Assembly: GCA_015059305.1 (NCBI GenBank)
Contig: SVAQ01000009.1
Location: 1-49,729 of the forward strand
Reading direction: 5' to 3'
From: Bacillota bacterium
Lineage (GTDB): Bacteria; Bacillota_I; Bacilli_A; RF39; UBA660
Length of the DNA: 49,729 bases
The notes below the pieces were generated by a model. The model made no database searches. It saw only the letters and a list, made by a program, of their open reading frames with translations, and was not told where the DNA came from. Within the stretch, counting starts at the first letter, position 1; every line of letters begins with the position of its first letter. Both the position numbers and the translations under genes were made by a program. Below, piece by piece: positions 16,930-25,533 of the stretch.

Positions 16930-17430
16930 ATGAAAATAGAAATATTAAAATTAGGTTATTTAGAAACAAATTGTTATTTATTAAAGAAAGATAAAAATGT
17001 AATTATTATTGATCCCGCAGCAGATGCAAGTACAATAATAAACTTATGTAAAAATTATCACGTAGAAGGTATTTTAGTAACACATCATCATGATGATCAT
17101 ATTGGTGCACTTTTAGAACTAGAAAAAAATTATGAACTTAATCATAATTCCTTTTTATCTAATAATTTTCACTTTGATGTAATCCCGACGCCAGGACATA
17201 CTCATGATTCACTTTCTTTTTATTTTCCAAAGGAGAAGATCCTATTTTCTGGTGATTTTATTTTTAAAAATTCAATTGGTAGATTTGACTTTCCAGAATC
17301 TAGTGCTATTCAAATGAAAGAAAGTTTAAACAAAATTTCAACATATCCTGATGACATTATAATTTATCCTGGGCATGGCCCCTCAACAATCTTGGGACAA
17401 GAAAAAACTTTGTTTAATTATTATTTTTAA
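16930..17430 (+). CDS. Short MBL-fold hydrolase (glyoxalase II-like)
   Basis: 166 residues. The metal site is complete: THHHDDH (H52, H54, D56, H57), PGHTHDS, SGDFIF and YPGHG. Family members hydrolyse thioesters such as lactoyl-glutathione or related metabolites, but this form is clearly shorter than GloB (about 200-250 residues) and lacks a separate substrate domain. ATG 16930 is chosen with TAGGAG upstream; TTG/ATG codons from 16903 lack one. It is convergent with gerQ, overlapping by 4 nt. Confidence 0.87.
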   Translation: MKIEILKLGYLETNCYLLKKDKNVIIIDPAADASTIINLCKNYHVEGILVTHHHDDHIGALLELEKNYELNHNSFLSNNFHFDVIPTPGHTHDSLSFYFPKEKILFSGDFIFKNSIGRFDFPESSAIQMKESLNKISTYPDDIIIYPGHGPSTILGQEKTLFNYYF

Positions 17431-17440
17431 AAGTTTTTTT
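17402..17440. terminator. Bidirectional terminator in the ends of the MBL and gerQ genes
   Basis: AAAAAACTTT (17402-17411) pairs with AAAGTTTTTT (17430-17439). It covers the last codons of the plus-strand gene; its right arm encodes part of EKNF at the gerQ end. Confidence 0.6.
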
Positions 17441-17789
17441 CAGAAAAAGCATGAGAGTAGTTAATTGGTTCCATAAATTCAACATAATCTAAATATAGAA
17501 TTCGAATTAAATACCATTTTCCATTTGTAACGTCATTAATTATTAAATGATCTTTTCCAGATTCTTCGATTAAACCAGTAAAGATGCTATTTTTCCATTC
17601 TGTACTATCTGGAAAAGATACATAAGCTTTAACCTTTCTTCCTTTGTTAAGTCTTAGAATGTTTTCAATATAACTCTGTTCGTTATAATCACCTTCCATA
17701 ACACTAATGTTACCCGGTGGTGTTTGATAGTTAGTAGTTGGGTTTTGATTAGTAGGGAAAGTAGGATTTTGATAAAAATTACCGTTCAT
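17427..17789 (-). CDS. gerQ: Spore coat protein GerQ
   Basis: 120 residues from ATG 17789 (AGGTG ribosome site; upstream in-frame codons to 17903 are not supported). Residues 38-111 match the GerQ core very closely: EQSYIENILRLNKG, SFPDSTEW, GKWYLIRILYLDYVEF and PINY. The N-terminus (1-37) is short and rich in N, P, T and Q. In Bacillus GerQ is a coat protein needed to place the cortex hydrolase CwlJ and is cross-linked by transglutaminase through lysines near its N-terminus; here the first lysine is residue 49. No other coat gene is in the window. Confidence 0.92.
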   Translation of the reverse strand: MNGNFYQNPTFPTNQNPTTNYQTPPGNISVMEGDYNEQSYIENILRLNKGRKVKAYVSFPDSTEWKNSIFTGLIEESGKDHLIINDVTNGKWYLIRILYLDYVEFMEPINYSHAFSEKNF

Positions 17790-17879
17790 ATTACACCTCA
17801 GTACATTATATGTTAAAGAGTTAAAATAATTGCTAAAAAAAATAAAATAAGATATACTTAAAATACGGAGAGGTTGATT

Positions 17880-18761
17880 ATGATAAATACTAGAGTTGAG
17901 CATATTGTTTTTAAAGGTGTATCATTTGTATTTGGAACATTTTTATTAGCAATGTGTTATAATACGTTGCTTCTTCCAAACAATTTAGTGGTTGGAGGAA
18001 TGAGTGGTCTTTCAATCGTTTTTCAAGAAATGTTTGGTTGGAATGCTACCATATTTATTTATCTTTCAAGTATCGCTTTGTTAATAATAAGTTATATTTT
18101 TCTAGGCAAAGATGTTACCTCCAATACAGTAATTGGATCTTTGCTTTATCCGCTTATGATTAGTTTAACAACGCCGATATCTAATTTTATATTAGAACGA
18201 ATGGATGTTAATGAAACTATTGTCCTTGTTTGTTTAGCCGGTTTCTTTTATGGTTTAGCAAACGGAATTATATATAAAATGGGCTTTACCACTGGTGGCG
18301 GCGATGTCATTATGCAATTAGTTAGTAAGTATTTAAGAATATCAACGGCACGTGCTAATTTTACTTATAGTTTAATTATTATATTATTAAGTGGTTACGT
18401 TTTTGGTGTATCTGCTTTAATTTATGCAATCATTATATTAATAATTAGTAATCTTTTAATTGATAAAATTATAGTTGGCATTTCAAATAGTAAAGTTTTC
18501 TTTATTAGTACTCAAAAACTTAATGAAGTTAAATCTGTAATTCATGACGAATATGATTCTGGTTTTACTATTTTACCCACAAAGTCTTCGCATTTTCATA
18601 AAAGAGGAGAACTTATTATGGTAGTTGTTCCTAATAGAGCATATTATTCCTTTAAAAATAGAATTTTAGAAATCGATCCTAAAGCATTCTTTATTATTAA
18701 TGATTGCTATGAAGTTGGTGGCGGACATCGTAAACAAAACATTCCATTTCTAAACATGTAA
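17880..18761 (+). CDS. YitT family membrane protein (DUF161/DUF2179)
   Basis: 293 residues: five to six membrane helices in the first 200 residues (NNLVVGGMSGLSIV and GFTTGGGDVI are the two repeated glycine-rich family motifs), then a soluble DUF2179 ferredoxin-like domain (about 205-285, ending YEVGGGHRK). The function is not established; homologues occur in many copies in Bacillota. ATG 17880 has GGAGAGG upstream. Divergent from gerQ, followed by a strong terminator. Confidence 0.9.
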   Translation: MINTRVEHIVFKGVSFVFGTFLLAMCYNTLLLPNNLVVGGMSGLSIVFQEMFGWNATIFIYLSSIALLIISYIFLGKDVTSNTVIGSLLYPLMISLTTPISNFILERMDVNETIVLVCLAGFFYGLANGIIYKMGFTTGGGDVIMQLVSKYLRISTARANFTYSLIIILLSGYVFGVSALIYAIIILIISNLLIDKIIVGISNSKVFFISTQKLNEVKSVIHDEYDSGFTILPTKSSHFHKRGELIMVVVPNRAYYSFKNRILEIDPKAFFIINDCYEVGGGHRKQNIPFLNM

Positions 18762-18788
18762 TCATCTAGAAATAGATGATTTTTTTTG
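18760..18788 (+). terminator. Rho-independent terminator
   Basis: AATCATCTA (18760-18768) pairs with TAGATGATT (18773-18781), tetraloop GAAA, then eight T. Confidence 0.92.
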
Positions 18789-18795
18789 TTATACT
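18787..18795 (+). promoter_or_regulatory. Extended -10 promoter for fkbH-acp
   Basis: TGTTATACT begins in the last T of the terminator just upstream. AGGAGG and the fkbH ATG follow within 25 bases. Confidence 0.6.
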
Positions 18796-18817
18796 TTTTA
18801 TAGGAGGAATATAAAAT

Positions 18818-20593
18818 ATGAAGGAACTAATGTATCCTTTTGACAATACATATATATTAAAGAATAAAAAAAAGTTAAAAAAAATATTAGAAGAAAATAA
18901 ATTTAGTATAGAAAAAAAGATTGCTATTTTAGGTGGATCTACTACAAATGATATTACAAAAGTATTAGAGCTTTTTTTATTAAATTATCGCATTAAACCA
19001 ATATTTTATGAGTCAGAATATAATAAGTATTATGAAGATGCTATATTTGATAATGAACAGTTAGAATCATTTCATCCTGAGATAATCTATATTCATACAA
19101 CATATCGAAATATAACAAGTTTTCCACATCCTGCCAATACAAAAGAAGAAGTTGAGTCATTAAAATTACATGAGTATAATCGTTTTGAAAGTATTTGGAA
19201 TAAACTTTTTGAAAGATTTCCAAATGTAATTATTATTCAAAATAATTTTGAAATGCCTTTTTATAGATTGTTAGGTAATCTTGAAGTAACTGATATTCAT
19301 GGGAAAATTAATTATATAAATGAGTTAAATAGCATGTTTTATAAATTTGCTAACGAGCATCGTAATTTTTATATTAATGATATAAATTATTTAAGTGCTG
19401 AATATGGGCTTGAAAAATGGCACGATTTATCAGTTTATTACTTATATAAATATGCTTTAGATATTAATGCAATACCAAATTTATCATTTAATATTGCAAA
19501 AATTATTAAAGCAATTTGTGCGCAAAATAAAAAAGTATTTGCTATAGATTTAGATAATACAATGTGGGGCGGTATTATTGGAGATGATGGTGTTGAAAAT
19601 ATTCAAATTGGTAAAGAAACAGCTGCGGGCGAAGGTTATTATGAATTTCAAGGTTACTTAAAAGAGCATAAGAATATTGGCGTTTCATTAACGATAGCTT
19701 CGAAAAATGAACATGAAAATGCCTTGATTGGGTTAAATCATCCAAGTGGAATTCTAAGACCAGAAGATTTCATAACCATTAAAGCTAATTGGAATCCCAA
19801 AAATATCAACATAGTCAGTACTGCAAACGAAATGAATTTAACTCCTGATAGTTTTGTGTTTTTAGATGATAATCCAATGGAAAGGGATATTGTTTATAAA
19901 AACATAGATAATATAGCGGTACCAGAATTAGATAAAATTGAAAATTACATAAAAATTGTCGACCGAAATGGATATTTTGAATCACTAGGTATTTCTAGCG
20001 AAGATCTTAAAAGAGATGCTATGTATAAAGAAAATTATCAAAGAAATGAATTATTAACAAAATTTGAAAATTACGAAGATTATTTACGTAGTTTAAATAT
20101 GATTTCTATAATAAAACCGTTTGATGAAATAGCGTATAATCGTTTATCGCAACTTAGTAATAAAAGTAATCAATTCAATTTGACTACTAAAAGATATTCT
20201 GTAAGTGAAATAGAGGCAGTTGCTAACGATAATACGTACATTACTTTATATGGGGACTTAAAAGATGTGTTCGGAGATAACGGTATTGTTTCGTTAGTTA
20301 TTGGAAAGATTAAAGAAAATGAATTACTTGTAGATTTATGGATTATGAGTTGTCGGGTTTTAAAAAGAGGAATGGAACAAGCGATGATGGATAAACTGGT
20401 TGAAAAGTGTCACGAATTTAATATTAATACAATAAAAGGATTTTACTATCCTACTGCTAAAAACAAGATGGTCAAAGATTTTTATTCAGAATTTGGATTT
20501 AACAAAATTTCTGAAGATGCTGAAGGCAATACCGTATGGCAGTTAAATGTTTCTGAATATAAAAAGAAAAATGAAATAATTGAGGTGAAATAA
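18818..20593 (+). CDS. FkbH-like HAD-IIIC protein (glyceryl-ACP loading enzyme)
   Basis: 591 residues in the full FkbH layout: an N-terminal SGNH-like domain (about 33-225, starting IAILGGSTTND), a HAD phosphatase domain with nucleophile motif DLDNTMWGG (D244, D246), ASKN (K296) and FLDDNP (349-353), then a GNAT-like C-terminal domain (about 410-575). Characterised FkbH proteins take the D-glyceryl-phosphate group from 1,3-bisphosphoglycerate, dephosphorylate it and load glyceryl onto an ACP. The discrete ACP directly downstream (start overlapping the fkbH stop) is the natural partner. Polyketide genes, the usual setting, are absent; the neighbours are membrane O-acylation genes. Confidence 0.9.
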   Translation: MKELMYPFDNTYILKNKKKLKKILEENKFSIEKKIAILGGSTTNDITKVLELFLLNYRIKPIFYESEYNKYYEDAIFDNEQLESFHPEIIYIHTTYRNITSFPHPANTKEEVESLKLHEYNRFESIWNKLFERFPNVIIIQNNFEMPFYRLLGNLEVTDIHGKINYINELNSMFYKFANEHRNFYINDINYLSAEYGLEKWHDLSVYYLYKYALDINAIPNLSFNIAKIIKAICAQNKKVFAIDLDNTMWGGIIGDDGVENIQIGKETAAGEGYYEFQGYLKEHKNIGVSLTIASKNEHENALIGLNHPSGILRPEDFITIKANWNPKNINIVSTANEMNLTPDSFVFLDDNPMERDIVYKNIDNIAVPELDKIENYIKIVDRNGYFESLGISSEDLKRDAMYKENYQRNELLTKFENYEDYLRSLNMISIIKPFDEIAYNRLSQLSNKSNQFNLTTKRYSVSEIEAVANDNTYITLYGDLKDVFGDNGIVSLVIGKIKENELLVDLWIMSCRVLKRGMEQAMMDKLVEKCHEFNINTIKGFYYPTAKNKMVKDFYSEFGFNKISEDAEGNTVWQLNVSEYKKKNEIIEVK

Positions 20594-20826
20594 TGGAAGA
20601 AATTTACGAAAGAGTTAATAAAGTTTTTTGCGATGTTTTTGATGATAATTCAATTAAAGTCGATGCGCAAACTACTAGCGAAGATATTGAAGACTGGGAT
20701 TCATTAGAACATATAAATTTAATTGTGGCAATAGAAAATGAGTTTGGAGTTAAGTTCGGGATGAATGAAGTAACTAGCATGAAAAATGTTGGTGAAATGG
20801 TTAAACTTATTAACGACAAAATTTGA
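20593..20826 (+). CDS. Acyl carrier protein (discrete, FkbH-partner)
   Basis: 77 residues with the phosphopantetheine site DSLEH (S37) in a four-helix ACP framework. It overlaps the fkbH stop (TAATG), so the two are made together. It is not next to fatty-acid genes. Likely carrier of the glyceryl thioester, comparable to DltC in D-alanylation. Holo-ACP synthase is encoded 6.3 kb downstream. An ACP for lipid synthesis cannot be fully excluded. Confidence 0.92.
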   Translation: MEEIYERVNKVFCDVFDDNSIKVDAQTTSEDIEDWDSLEHINLIVAIENEFGVKFGMNEVTSMKNVGEMVKLINDKI

Positions 20827-20856
20827 TTTACGTTATACTATCTAAAATGATATAAT
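20827..20856 (+). promoter_or_regulatory. Promoter of the SGNH-MBOAT operon
   Basis: TTTACG (20827-20832), an 18-base spacer and TATAAT (20851-20856) preceded by TGA. It begins right at the end of the ACP gene. Confidence 0.6.
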
Positions 20857-20885
20857 CAAAAGTGATACTAGAAAGGTTATAAGAT

Positions 20886-22127
20886 ATGCGAAAGGTATGG
20901 AAAAAAATTGTAGTTACCATTTTAATTAGTATAGGATTTATAACTTCATGGGCAGTATTGGGGATATTGGCTTTTGGAACTAATTTTATTAGCATTAGTT
21001 TAGTAGGAAATGACGAAATATATCTTAATATTAATAATGAATATTTTGAAAATGGATATCGAGGTAATTATTTATTAGCAGATGTTGATAAAAAAATCCA
21101 AGTTAATGGTTATATTGATAATAAAAAAATTGGAACATACGAACTAAAATATACATTAAGCGGTTTTCTTGGTGATGTTGAAAAAACAAGAAAAGTTCAC
21201 GTAGTAGACAATGAACCTCCCACAATTAAGCTTATAGGAGATACAACAATATATTTAACACAAAAACAAAAGTATATTGAATATGGTTATGCTGTTTATG
21301 ATAATGTAGATAAAAACTTATCTAAAAATGTTAAAATAGAATCAAATTTAGATAACTTTAAAATTGGAAAATATGAAATAAAATATACCGTTGAAGATTC
21401 CTCGGGAAATAGCGCTACAGTAACAAGACAAGTGGAAGTTATCAAAGCTAATTTATTATCAGCCCCACCAGAGGCATTTTGGTTAGTCGATGTTTATCAA
21501 GATATTATTTTATCACCTAGTGAAACGGAATATGATTATATAAATGATATGACTATTCTAGGAGATAGTAACATTCGTTATTTATATGTTCATGGTAAGT
21601 ACTTGCCAGGAAAACAAGTTTGGGGAAAAGATAATTTGAATGCAGTAGAACTAAGCACTTCCAAGATAAAAATACATGATGATAATAGTGAAATGCTAGC
21701 TAGCGAAGCAATTGAAAAATATCAGCCAAAATATTTAGTGGTATCTTTGGGATTTGGAAGTGTACTTAATTTAACTAAGAATAATTTTATTAGTTATTCT
21801 GAACAATTTATAATAAATGTCCTTGAAAAATATCCTCAAACTAAATTAATGATAGTATCCTTGCCTCCAATTGCTACGGATACTTTATACGCTAAATTTC
21901 AAAATAAAACTAATCAATTTAATTACTATTTACTTGAACTTTGCGCTAAATACAAAATAGGTTTTATTAATGTGGCAGATGAATTAAAAGGTGAAGATGG
22001 TTATGGAAATCCTGATTATTTTGCTTGTACTAGTGAGCTGGATTGTGGATTTCATTTAAATAATAAAGGAAAAGAATTATATATAAATCATTTAAAAAGA
22101 ATTGATATGAGTAAGGAGATGGAATAA
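20886..22127 (+). CDS. Membrane-anchored protein with two Ig-like (DUF5011) domains and an SGNH hydrolase-like domain
   Basis: 413 residues. Membrane anchor 8-31; two bacterial Ig-like DUF5011-type repeats (about 40-108 and 112-187, each ending in the GTYELKYT / GKYEIKYT pattern); then an SGNH-like domain with block I LGDSN (S228) and block V DCGFH (D386, H390). No clear GxND block III is seen, so the oxyanion hole is unusual. Homologues accompany MBOAT acyltransferases in many Bacillota. Likely extracytoplasmic acyl transferase or esterase acting with the MBOAT below; DltD and AlgX are the functional parallels. A paralogue lies at 25534. Confidence 0.85.
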   Translation: MRKVWKKIVVTILISIGFITSWAVLGILAFGTNFISISLVGNDEIYLNINNEYFENGYRGNYLLADVDKKIQVNGYIDNKKIGTYELKYTLSGFLGDVEKTRKVHVVDNEPPTIKLIGDTTIYLTQKQKYIEYGYAVYDNVDKNLSKNVKIESNLDNFKIGKYEIKYTVEDSSGNSATVTRQVEVIKANLLSAPPEAFWLVDVYQDIILSPSETEYDYINDMTILGDSNIRYLYVHGKYLPGKQVWGKDNLNAVELSTSKIKIHDDNSEMLASEAIEKYQPKYLVVSLGFGSVLNLTKNNFISYSEQFIINVLEKYPQTKLMIVSLPPIATDTLYAKFQNKTNQFNYYLLELCAKYKIGFINVADELKGEDGYGNPDYFACTSELDCGFHLNNKGKELYINHLKRIDMSKEME

Positions 22128-22574
22128 ATGAAAAAATTTATATTAATGATGGTTATAGCAATGGGAATTACGGCTTGTGGAGGAAATAGTAATCTAACAA
22201 GCGTCGATATTAATGGCGCTAGTATTGCCCTTGATGAAAAGCTAGGAAACATGTCTTCGGTAAACGAAGATGAATTAGAAAGTATATATCAAATAGACAC
22301 TAATTTAATGGAAGAGTATGTTATTAAAGCTAGCGATATTGCTAATGGAAATTTATATGCAATTATACTTGTTAGTGAAGAAAATAAAACTGAAGTAAAA
22401 AATCAAATGACTAATTATTTTGATATTTTAGTAGAGCAAAATGTATTATATTCTCCCGAAGCCGTAAACTTACTAAAAAATTATTTAGAAACATCAATTG
22501 GCGATTATTTAATTTACATTTCTTCAGAAGATAATCAAGCAACATATAATATTATAAAGGAATATACTAAATAG
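22128..22574 (+). CDS. DUF4358 lipoprotein
   Basis: 148 residues with a lipoprotein signal peptide and lipobox ITAC (cysteine 17). The mature part follows the DUF4358 pattern: a short acidic start, EEYVIKASDIANGN, and a C-terminal IGDYLIYISSED. The function is unknown; in Clostridia this family repeatedly sits beside MBOAT and DHHW genes, as here. It starts immediately after the SGNH gene stop. Confidence 0.82.
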   Translation: MKKFILMMVIAMGITACGGNSNLTSVDINGASIALDEKLGNMSSVNEDELESIYQIDTNLMEEYVIKASDIANGNLYAIILVSEENKTEVKNQMTNYFDILVEQNVLYSPEAVNLLKNYLETSIGDYLIYISSEDNQATYNIIKEYTK

Positions 22575-22576
22575 TT

Positions 22577-24022
22577 ATGGTTTTTAGTAGCACAATTTTC
22601 CTTTTCTTTTTTTTGCCAATAGTTTTAATTTTATACTATCTTGTTCCTAGTAAATTTAAAAATATTATTTTGCTTTTTAGCAGTCTAGTATTTTATGCTT
22701 GGGGAGAACCAATATATATTATTTTAATGTGCATTTCATCTTTTGTGGATTATCTAAATGGAAGATTACTTGCTAAAAATAATAATGAAAAAACGCGAAA
22801 AAGATTCTTAACAATTGCTATTTTTATTAATTTATCTTTATTAGGCTTTTTTAAATATAGTGATTTCTTAATAAGAATTTGCAATAGCATTTTTAATACT
22901 TCAATACCACTTTTAAATCTTGGCTTACCAATTGGTATTAGTTTTTATACATTTCAGACAATGAGCTATAGCATAGATGTCTATCGTCGTTCTGTAGATG
23001 TTGAAACAAACTATTTTCGTTATTTAACATACGTATCCTTATTTCCTCAGTTAGTGGCCGGCCCTATTGTAAGATACAGTACGATTGCTAATGAATTAAA
23101 GGATCGAAAAATAATTTTTGATAACATTGTTGAAGGATTTCTAAGATTTTTACGAGGGTTATTTAAAAAAATCTTAATTGCTAATAATATTGGTATAATG
23201 TACGAAACAATTTTAGCTTCAGATTTAAATCAGTTATCAGTTTTAACTTTATGGTTAGGAATTATTTGTTATGCTGTACAAATCTATTTTGATTTTTCTG
23301 GCTATAGCGATATGGCTATTGGTATTGGAAAAATGTTAGGCTTTAATTTTAATGAAAATTTTGATTATCCGTATATTTCAAAATCTATCAGTGAATTTTG
23401 GCGTCGTTGGCATATTAGTTTAGGGACATGGTTTAAAGATTATGTTTTGTATCCATTTTTAAAAAGTGATCATATTCAGAAATTACAAAGTGCTTTAAAA
23501 GATAAATGTGGAAAAACAGTTGGAAAAAATATAACTATTGCTTTAGGAACCTTATTAGTTTTTTTTCTAACAGGACTTTGGCATGGAGCTAATTATAATT
23601 TTATATTCTGGGGACTATATTATGCTTTCTTTTTAATAATCGAAGATATTTTCTTAAAAAAGGCTTTACGGTCTCACAAAATTTTAAGTCATATTTATGT
23701 CTGTATGGTTGTATTAATTGGTTATGTTATTTTTAGTATTGAAGATTTATCGATTTTAAGTTCATATTTTAATGGCTTATTTGGATTATCCTCTTTACCG
23801 TTAATAGACCAATCATTTGTATTCTATTTAACTAATTATGGATTAATGATTTTTATTGGAATAATATTTTGTATGCCTATTATGCAGATTATTCCTAATA
23901 AAATAAAAGATAGTATGATATTTAATATATTGAAAGGGATTGTGTATGTAATACTTTTCTTGGTTTGTATCTGTTTTATAGTGAGTGACTCATATAATCC
24001 ATTTTTATATTTTAGATTTTAA
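22577..24022 (+). CDS. MBOAT family O-acyltransferase
   Basis: 481 residues, about 11-12 membrane helices. The MBOAT catalytic elements are present: FWRRWHISL (H279) and GLWHGANYNF (H336), with the entry motif SGYSDMAIGIGKMLG before them. The family includes DltB (teichoic acid D-alanylation) and AlgI/PatA (polysaccharide acetylation), which pass an acyl group from a cytoplasmic carrier to an extracellular acceptor. The fkbH-acp pair upstream supplies a plausible acyl-ACP donor, which makes the DltB-like route the better model. The first codons follow the lipoprotein stop by 2 bases. Confidence 0.95.
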   Translation: MVFSSTIFLFFFLPIVLILYYLVPSKFKNIILLFSSLVFYAWGEPIYIILMCISSFVDYLNGRLLAKNNNEKTRKRFLTIAIFINLSLLGFFKYSDFLIRICNSIFNTSIPLLNLGLPIGISFYTFQTMSYSIDVYRRSVDVETNYFRYLTYVSLFPQLVAGPIVRYSTIANELKDRKIIFDNIVEGFLRFLRGLFKKILIANNIGIMYETILASDLNQLSVLTLWLGIICYAVQIYFDFSGYSDMAIGIGKMLGFNFNENFDYPYISKSISEFWRRWHISLGTWFKDYVLYPFLKSDHIQKLQSALKDKCGKTVGKNITIALGTLLVFFLTGLWHGANYNFIFWGLYYAFFLIIEDIFLKKALRSHKILSHIYVCMVVLIGYVIFSIEDLSILSSYFNGLFGLSSLPLIDQSFVFYLTNYGLMIFIGIIFCMPIMQIIPNKIKDSMIFNILKGIVYVILFLVCICFIVSDSYNPFLYFRF

Positions 24023-24031
24023 GGTGATACG

Positions 24032-25144
24032 ATGAAAGAATTAATAAATAAAATTATATTTATAATTACAATTAGCATAATAGGAGTCTTTAGTATTTGG
24101 TTTCTGTTAAAAAAGCCGATATTATTTTCAGAAAATGAAAATCGTTATTTAACTATGTTTCCCAAAATTTCTTTAAAAAGTCTTGCTGAAGGAAAACTAA
24201 CGTCAAAGATTGAAGAATATATTAACGATCAATTTCCTCTTCGGGATTTCTTAGTAGGGATAAAAACTAATGTTGAAATTTTGTTAGGAAAAACAAAAAT
24301 TAATGATATATATATTGGTAAGGATAATTATTTAATTCCTACATTCAATAAAAATAATAATTTTCAAAAAATTATTGATACATTAAATACCTTTGAAAAT
24401 AGAATATCAGTTCCTGTTGATTTAATAATAGCTCCGAATTCAATTGAAATATATAGTGAAAAATTACCTATTAATGATGAAAAAAATAATGGTATTAAGG
24501 AAATAGAAAAGATATATAATTCATATGATGGGAATGTAATCAATGTTCATGAGATTCTTTTAAAGAATAAATTAGAATATGATTTGTATTATCGCACTGA
24601 TCACCATTGGACTACATATGGAGCTTATTATGCATATAACGAATATATTAGGCAAATTGGAAAAGATAAAAAGTTATTATCTAATTATAATATTAATTTG
24701 ATTTCTAGTGATTTTTATGGTACTTCATATTCTAAAGCAAATTATTATTCATTACCTGCAGATGACATATATCTTTTTGAAGATAATTTTAATTACAAAG
24801 TTAATTATGTTGTAGAAAATAAAATAGAAAATAGTCCATATAATATGAATTATTTAAATAAAAAGGATAAGTATTCAGTTTTTTTAGATAATAATCATGC
24901 ATTAATTGAAATTGATAATTTGGATAATTCTAACGGCGAAAATTTATTACTAGTTAAAAACAGCTATGGTAATAGTTTTGCCCCATTTATAGCCGCGGAT
25001 TTTGATACAGTAAGTGTTATTGATTTAAGATATTATAAAACAGATGTATCAGCTTATGTACAAGAAAATAATATAACGCGGGTGCTTATTTTATATGATA
25101 TTAATGGAATATATACTGACCCATCAATATATAAGTTGAGGTGA
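24032..25144 (+). CDS. DHHW family protein (AlgJ/AlgX-like SGNH)
   Basis: 370 residues: membrane anchor 5-27, then the DHHW domain with FSENENRYL (32-40), TDHHWTTYGAYYA (189-201) and the late serine motif KNSYGNSF (309-316). In alginate acetylation AlgJ/AlgX carry the same DHH-W and Ser set and receive the acyl group after MBOAT transfer. It is one of three extracytoplasmic SGNH-type proteins in this cluster. AAGGTGA precedes the ATG. Confidence 0.9.
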   Translation: MKELINKIIFIITISIIGVFSIWFLLKKPILFSENENRYLTMFPKISLKSLAEGKLTSKIEEYINDQFPLRDFLVGIKTNVEILLGKTKINDIYIGKDNYLIPTFNKNNNFQKIIDTLNTFENRISVPVDLIIAPNSIEIYSEKLPINDEKNNGIKEIEKIYNSYDGNVINVHEILLKNKLEYDLYYRTDHHWTTYGAYYAYNEYIRQIGKDKKLLSNYNINLISSDFYGTSYSKANYYSLPADDIYLFEDNFNYKVNYVVENKIENSPYNMNYLNKKDKYSVFLDNNHALIEIDNLDNSNGENLLLVKNSYGNSFAPFIAADFDTVSVIDLRYYKTDVSAYVQENNITRVLILYDINGIYTDPSIYKLR

Positions 25145-25146
25145 AT

Positions 25147-25455
25147 ATGATAGATAATTTATATCAAGACTCTTTATCTTTTAAAGATAAGATACTTTCT
25201 ATAGTGTGTTATATATGGTTAGTTCCTTTAGTTATTTTATTTATTCCCAAAAAAGGTCGATTTATAAAAAGAAATTTAATAATAGGAATTATATTAAGTA
25301 TTATAATTACAGGTTGGATAATTACAATATTAGTGGTTGTAAGAAAAAATTGTGATTTACAATTATTAAATGTTATTAATTGTATTGTATTTGCTTTTTT
25401 AATAATATTTCAGATAATACAAATTATTAGAATTATAAGAAGAAAGAGTTACTAA
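25147..25455 (+). CDS. Small two/three-helix membrane protein (paralogue of the 26776 product)
   Basis: 102 residues. A short soluble start (MIDNLYQDSLSFKDKILS), then hydrophobic segments at about 15-33, 44-65 and 75-95 and a basic end (RIIRRKSY). The spacing and the KDKILSIVCYIWLVPL...FIKRN pattern recall Tic20/DUF4870-like proteins. It is overlapped by the DHHW stop region (GAGGTGA serves as ribosome site for ATG 25147; GTG 25141 is the alternative). It ends in a terminator, closing the operon. Confidence 0.65.
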   Translation: MIDNLYQDSLSFKDKILSIVCYIWLVPLVILFIPKKGRFIKRNLIIGIILSIIITGWIITILVVVRKNCDLQLLNVINCIVFAFLIIFQIIQIIRIIRRKSY

Positions 25456-25470
25456 ACTTTTTCTTTTTTT
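25441..25470 (+). terminator. Terminator overlapping the end of the small membrane gene
   Basis: AGAAAGAGTT (25441-25450) pairs with AACTTTTTCT (25455-25464, one G-U), then a T-run to 25470. Confidence 0.75.
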
Positions 25471-25489
25471 GTTCATTTAATTAAATACA

Positions 25490-25498
25490 TGATATAAT
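25490..25498 (+). promoter_or_regulatory. Extended -10 promoter for the second SGNH gene
   Basis: TGATATAAT, with TTGTTC 18 bases upstream of the hexamer as a possible -35. Confidence 0.65.
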
Positions 25499-25533
25499 AG
25501 TCTAATAGTAGAAGGGTTATTGATAGGTGAAGC

